A DNA stretch of 64,000 nt. It comes from Phascolomyces articulosus. Taxonomy: Eukaryota > Mucoromycota > Mucoromycetes > Mucorales > Lichtheimiaceae. Made by a program: the position numbers and the translations under genes. Each line of letters starts with the position of its first letter. The stretch's first letter is position 1. The stretch is taken from positions 248,001 to 312,000 of the forward strand of contig JAIXMP010000031.1 in NCBI GenBank assembly GCA_025677815.1, read 5' to 3'. The notes beneath the pieces were generated by a model. The model searched no databases and was not told where the DNA came from. It was given only the letters and a program-made list of their open reading frames with translations. Positions 62,967 to 64,000 of the stretch are shown here, one piece after another.

Positions 62967-64000
62967 CTTGAAAAAAAAACCAAGTACTTTGTATGCATGT
63001 ACCATAAAAGAGAGTAGTATTGGTATATATTAACAATAAATAAATTTTATAGAAATTAATGCCATGGCTGTGGCCAATGTTTCTCAAGATTGGAAAAACA
63101 ATTGGTCCTGTCTAAAAGCTGTTGATCCAATTGAACCTTATTGTTATTGGGAACCTTATGATGAATCTCGAGGCATTTATCATCTTATCATTCATCGTAA
63201 TTGTCCCACCATGGCTACCAATGTGAGTAACCGTCCTGATGGTGATTATTCCACCAATGATTTATTTATTGAGGATCCACCTAAATCTCGCTATTTCCGA
63301 CATCTTGGACGTAATGATGATATTCTTGTCATGTAAGTACAACATTTTCTTTTAATTGGGTGGCCTTTCTTTTTTCTTGGATTAAAAAAAAAAAAAATTG
63401 TAAAATAATAACTTATACTTTCATTATTTGTTATTAGGCAAAATGGTGAAAAGACAAATCCAGTTCCTATGGAACATCAAATTAATAGTGCCAAAGTCGT
63501 TCGATGTTGTACTGTTCTTGGTGAAGGTCGACAATGTACAGCTGCACTTGTTGAATTGGATTTAGAACAGGCCATGCACTATTCACCTAAAGAGATGATT
63601 TCTCAAGGTATATATAATTTGTTTAATAACCGTAATTACAAAATTTATGCAAACTATCATGATTCAATTTTTCTAACACGCCTATTTATAAAATAAATAA
63701 ATAAAAAAGTGGAAGAAGCTGTGGATCGAGCCAATAAAGTGGCACCCAATTACAGTACAATTCTACCCCAAATGATATACATACTACCACTGAATCAACA
63801 TTTACCAACCACGGTCAAAGGCAATGTCATCCGAAAACGAGCCATGCATGATTTTAAAGCACACATCGATCAAATGTACGATGACTTTTTGCAAGGACCA
63901 AGTACAACCACCAGCACCACTAAAGATCAAGACAACAGTGATCTCGGTATGGGTGCGTTCCTTATGAAATCAGCTTCTGACACTCTTCAAAAGAGTGATA
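61955..64000 (+). CDS. Second NRPS-like A-T-R enzyme, cut by the window edge
   Basis: Close paralogue of the enzyme at 41958-45369. Exons 61955-62936, 63053-63332, 63438-63607 and 63710 to beyond 64000; intron positions and phases (1,2,1) are identical to the paralogue, and exon 3 is again 170 nt. Visible part: A domain with IIHSSGSTSFPKPI, YGTTE across intron 1, GRNDDILVMQNGEKTNP and KGNVIRKRA. The window ends in the linker before the carrier domain (...SASDTLQKSD), so carrier and reductase are only predicted. Intron 1 contains an A-run of about 30 bases right after its donor. The acceptor of intron 3 (AAAAAAG) is purine-rich and weak. Sequence identity to the first A-T-R enzyme is high in the A domain, pointing to duplication. 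Substrate unknown. Confidence 0.9.

Overview
This window looks like nuclear DNA of an early-diverging filamentous fungus, most likely Mucoromycota (Mucorales-like). The reasons are short AT-rich introns with GT...AG ends, AT-rich intergenic DNA full of homopolymers and microsatellites, an ER Hsp70 ending in HDEL, a fused Arg5,6-type arginine enzyme, and many F-box/LRR genes. I saw no rRNA, tRNA or CRISPR array. Gene models were rebuilt by hand from reading frame and splice phase.

Layout. 0.3-0.8 kb: small basic protein (minus). 4.4-7.3 kb: seven-exon LIM-domain-binding coactivator. 8.9-12.8 kb: two decayed TPR/F-box/LRR genes. 13.1-15.3 kb: stand-alone adenylation-domain gene (minus). 15.3-19.2 kb: gene desert with a BAHD-type acyltransferase relic and the second copy of a non-coding repeat also found at 7.9-8.6 kb. 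19.3-20.7 kb: Golgi SNARE Gos1. 21.5-24.7 kb: TBC Rab-GAP. 26.1-28.4 kb: BiP/Kar2. 29.3-31.8 kb: F-box/LRR. 32.2-33.1 kb: orphan protein. 34.3-36.2 kb: tandem duplication carrying a small six-cysteine secreted protein, one copy broken. 37.0-39.2 kb: F-box/LRR (minus). 42.0-45.4 kb: adenylation-thiolation-reductase (A-T-R) enzyme. 45.6-46.9 kb: NUDT19-like Nudix hydrolase. 49.0-50.5 kb: 2-oxoglutarate/Fe(II) oxygenase. 50.7-51.4 kb: pogo/Tigger-like non-autonomous DNA transposon. 52.4-54.5 kb: F-box/LRR. 55.3-56.1 kb: SDH4 (minus), divergent from a DTWD1-type tRNA modification gene at 56.3-57.3 kb. 57.6-60.3 kb: ARG5,6 (minus). 62.0 kb to the end: a second A-T-R enzyme, cut by the window edge.

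Housekeeping genes (SDH4, ARG5,6, BiP, GOS1, the TBC gene) alternate with two expanded families: three adenylation enzymes with conserved intron positions, and three intact plus two broken F-box/LRR genes. The two A-T-R genes share an exact 19-nt upstream motif about 200 bp before their ATGs. The BiP promoter carries three copies of CCACGTATT, whose complement contains the UPRE-2 core, and ARG5,6 has a perfect Gcn4/CPC1 site. A-T-R enzyme, Nudix hydrolase and 2OG oxygenase lie in one 8.5-kb stretch on one strand, which could be a small metabolic group, but this is inference from position only.
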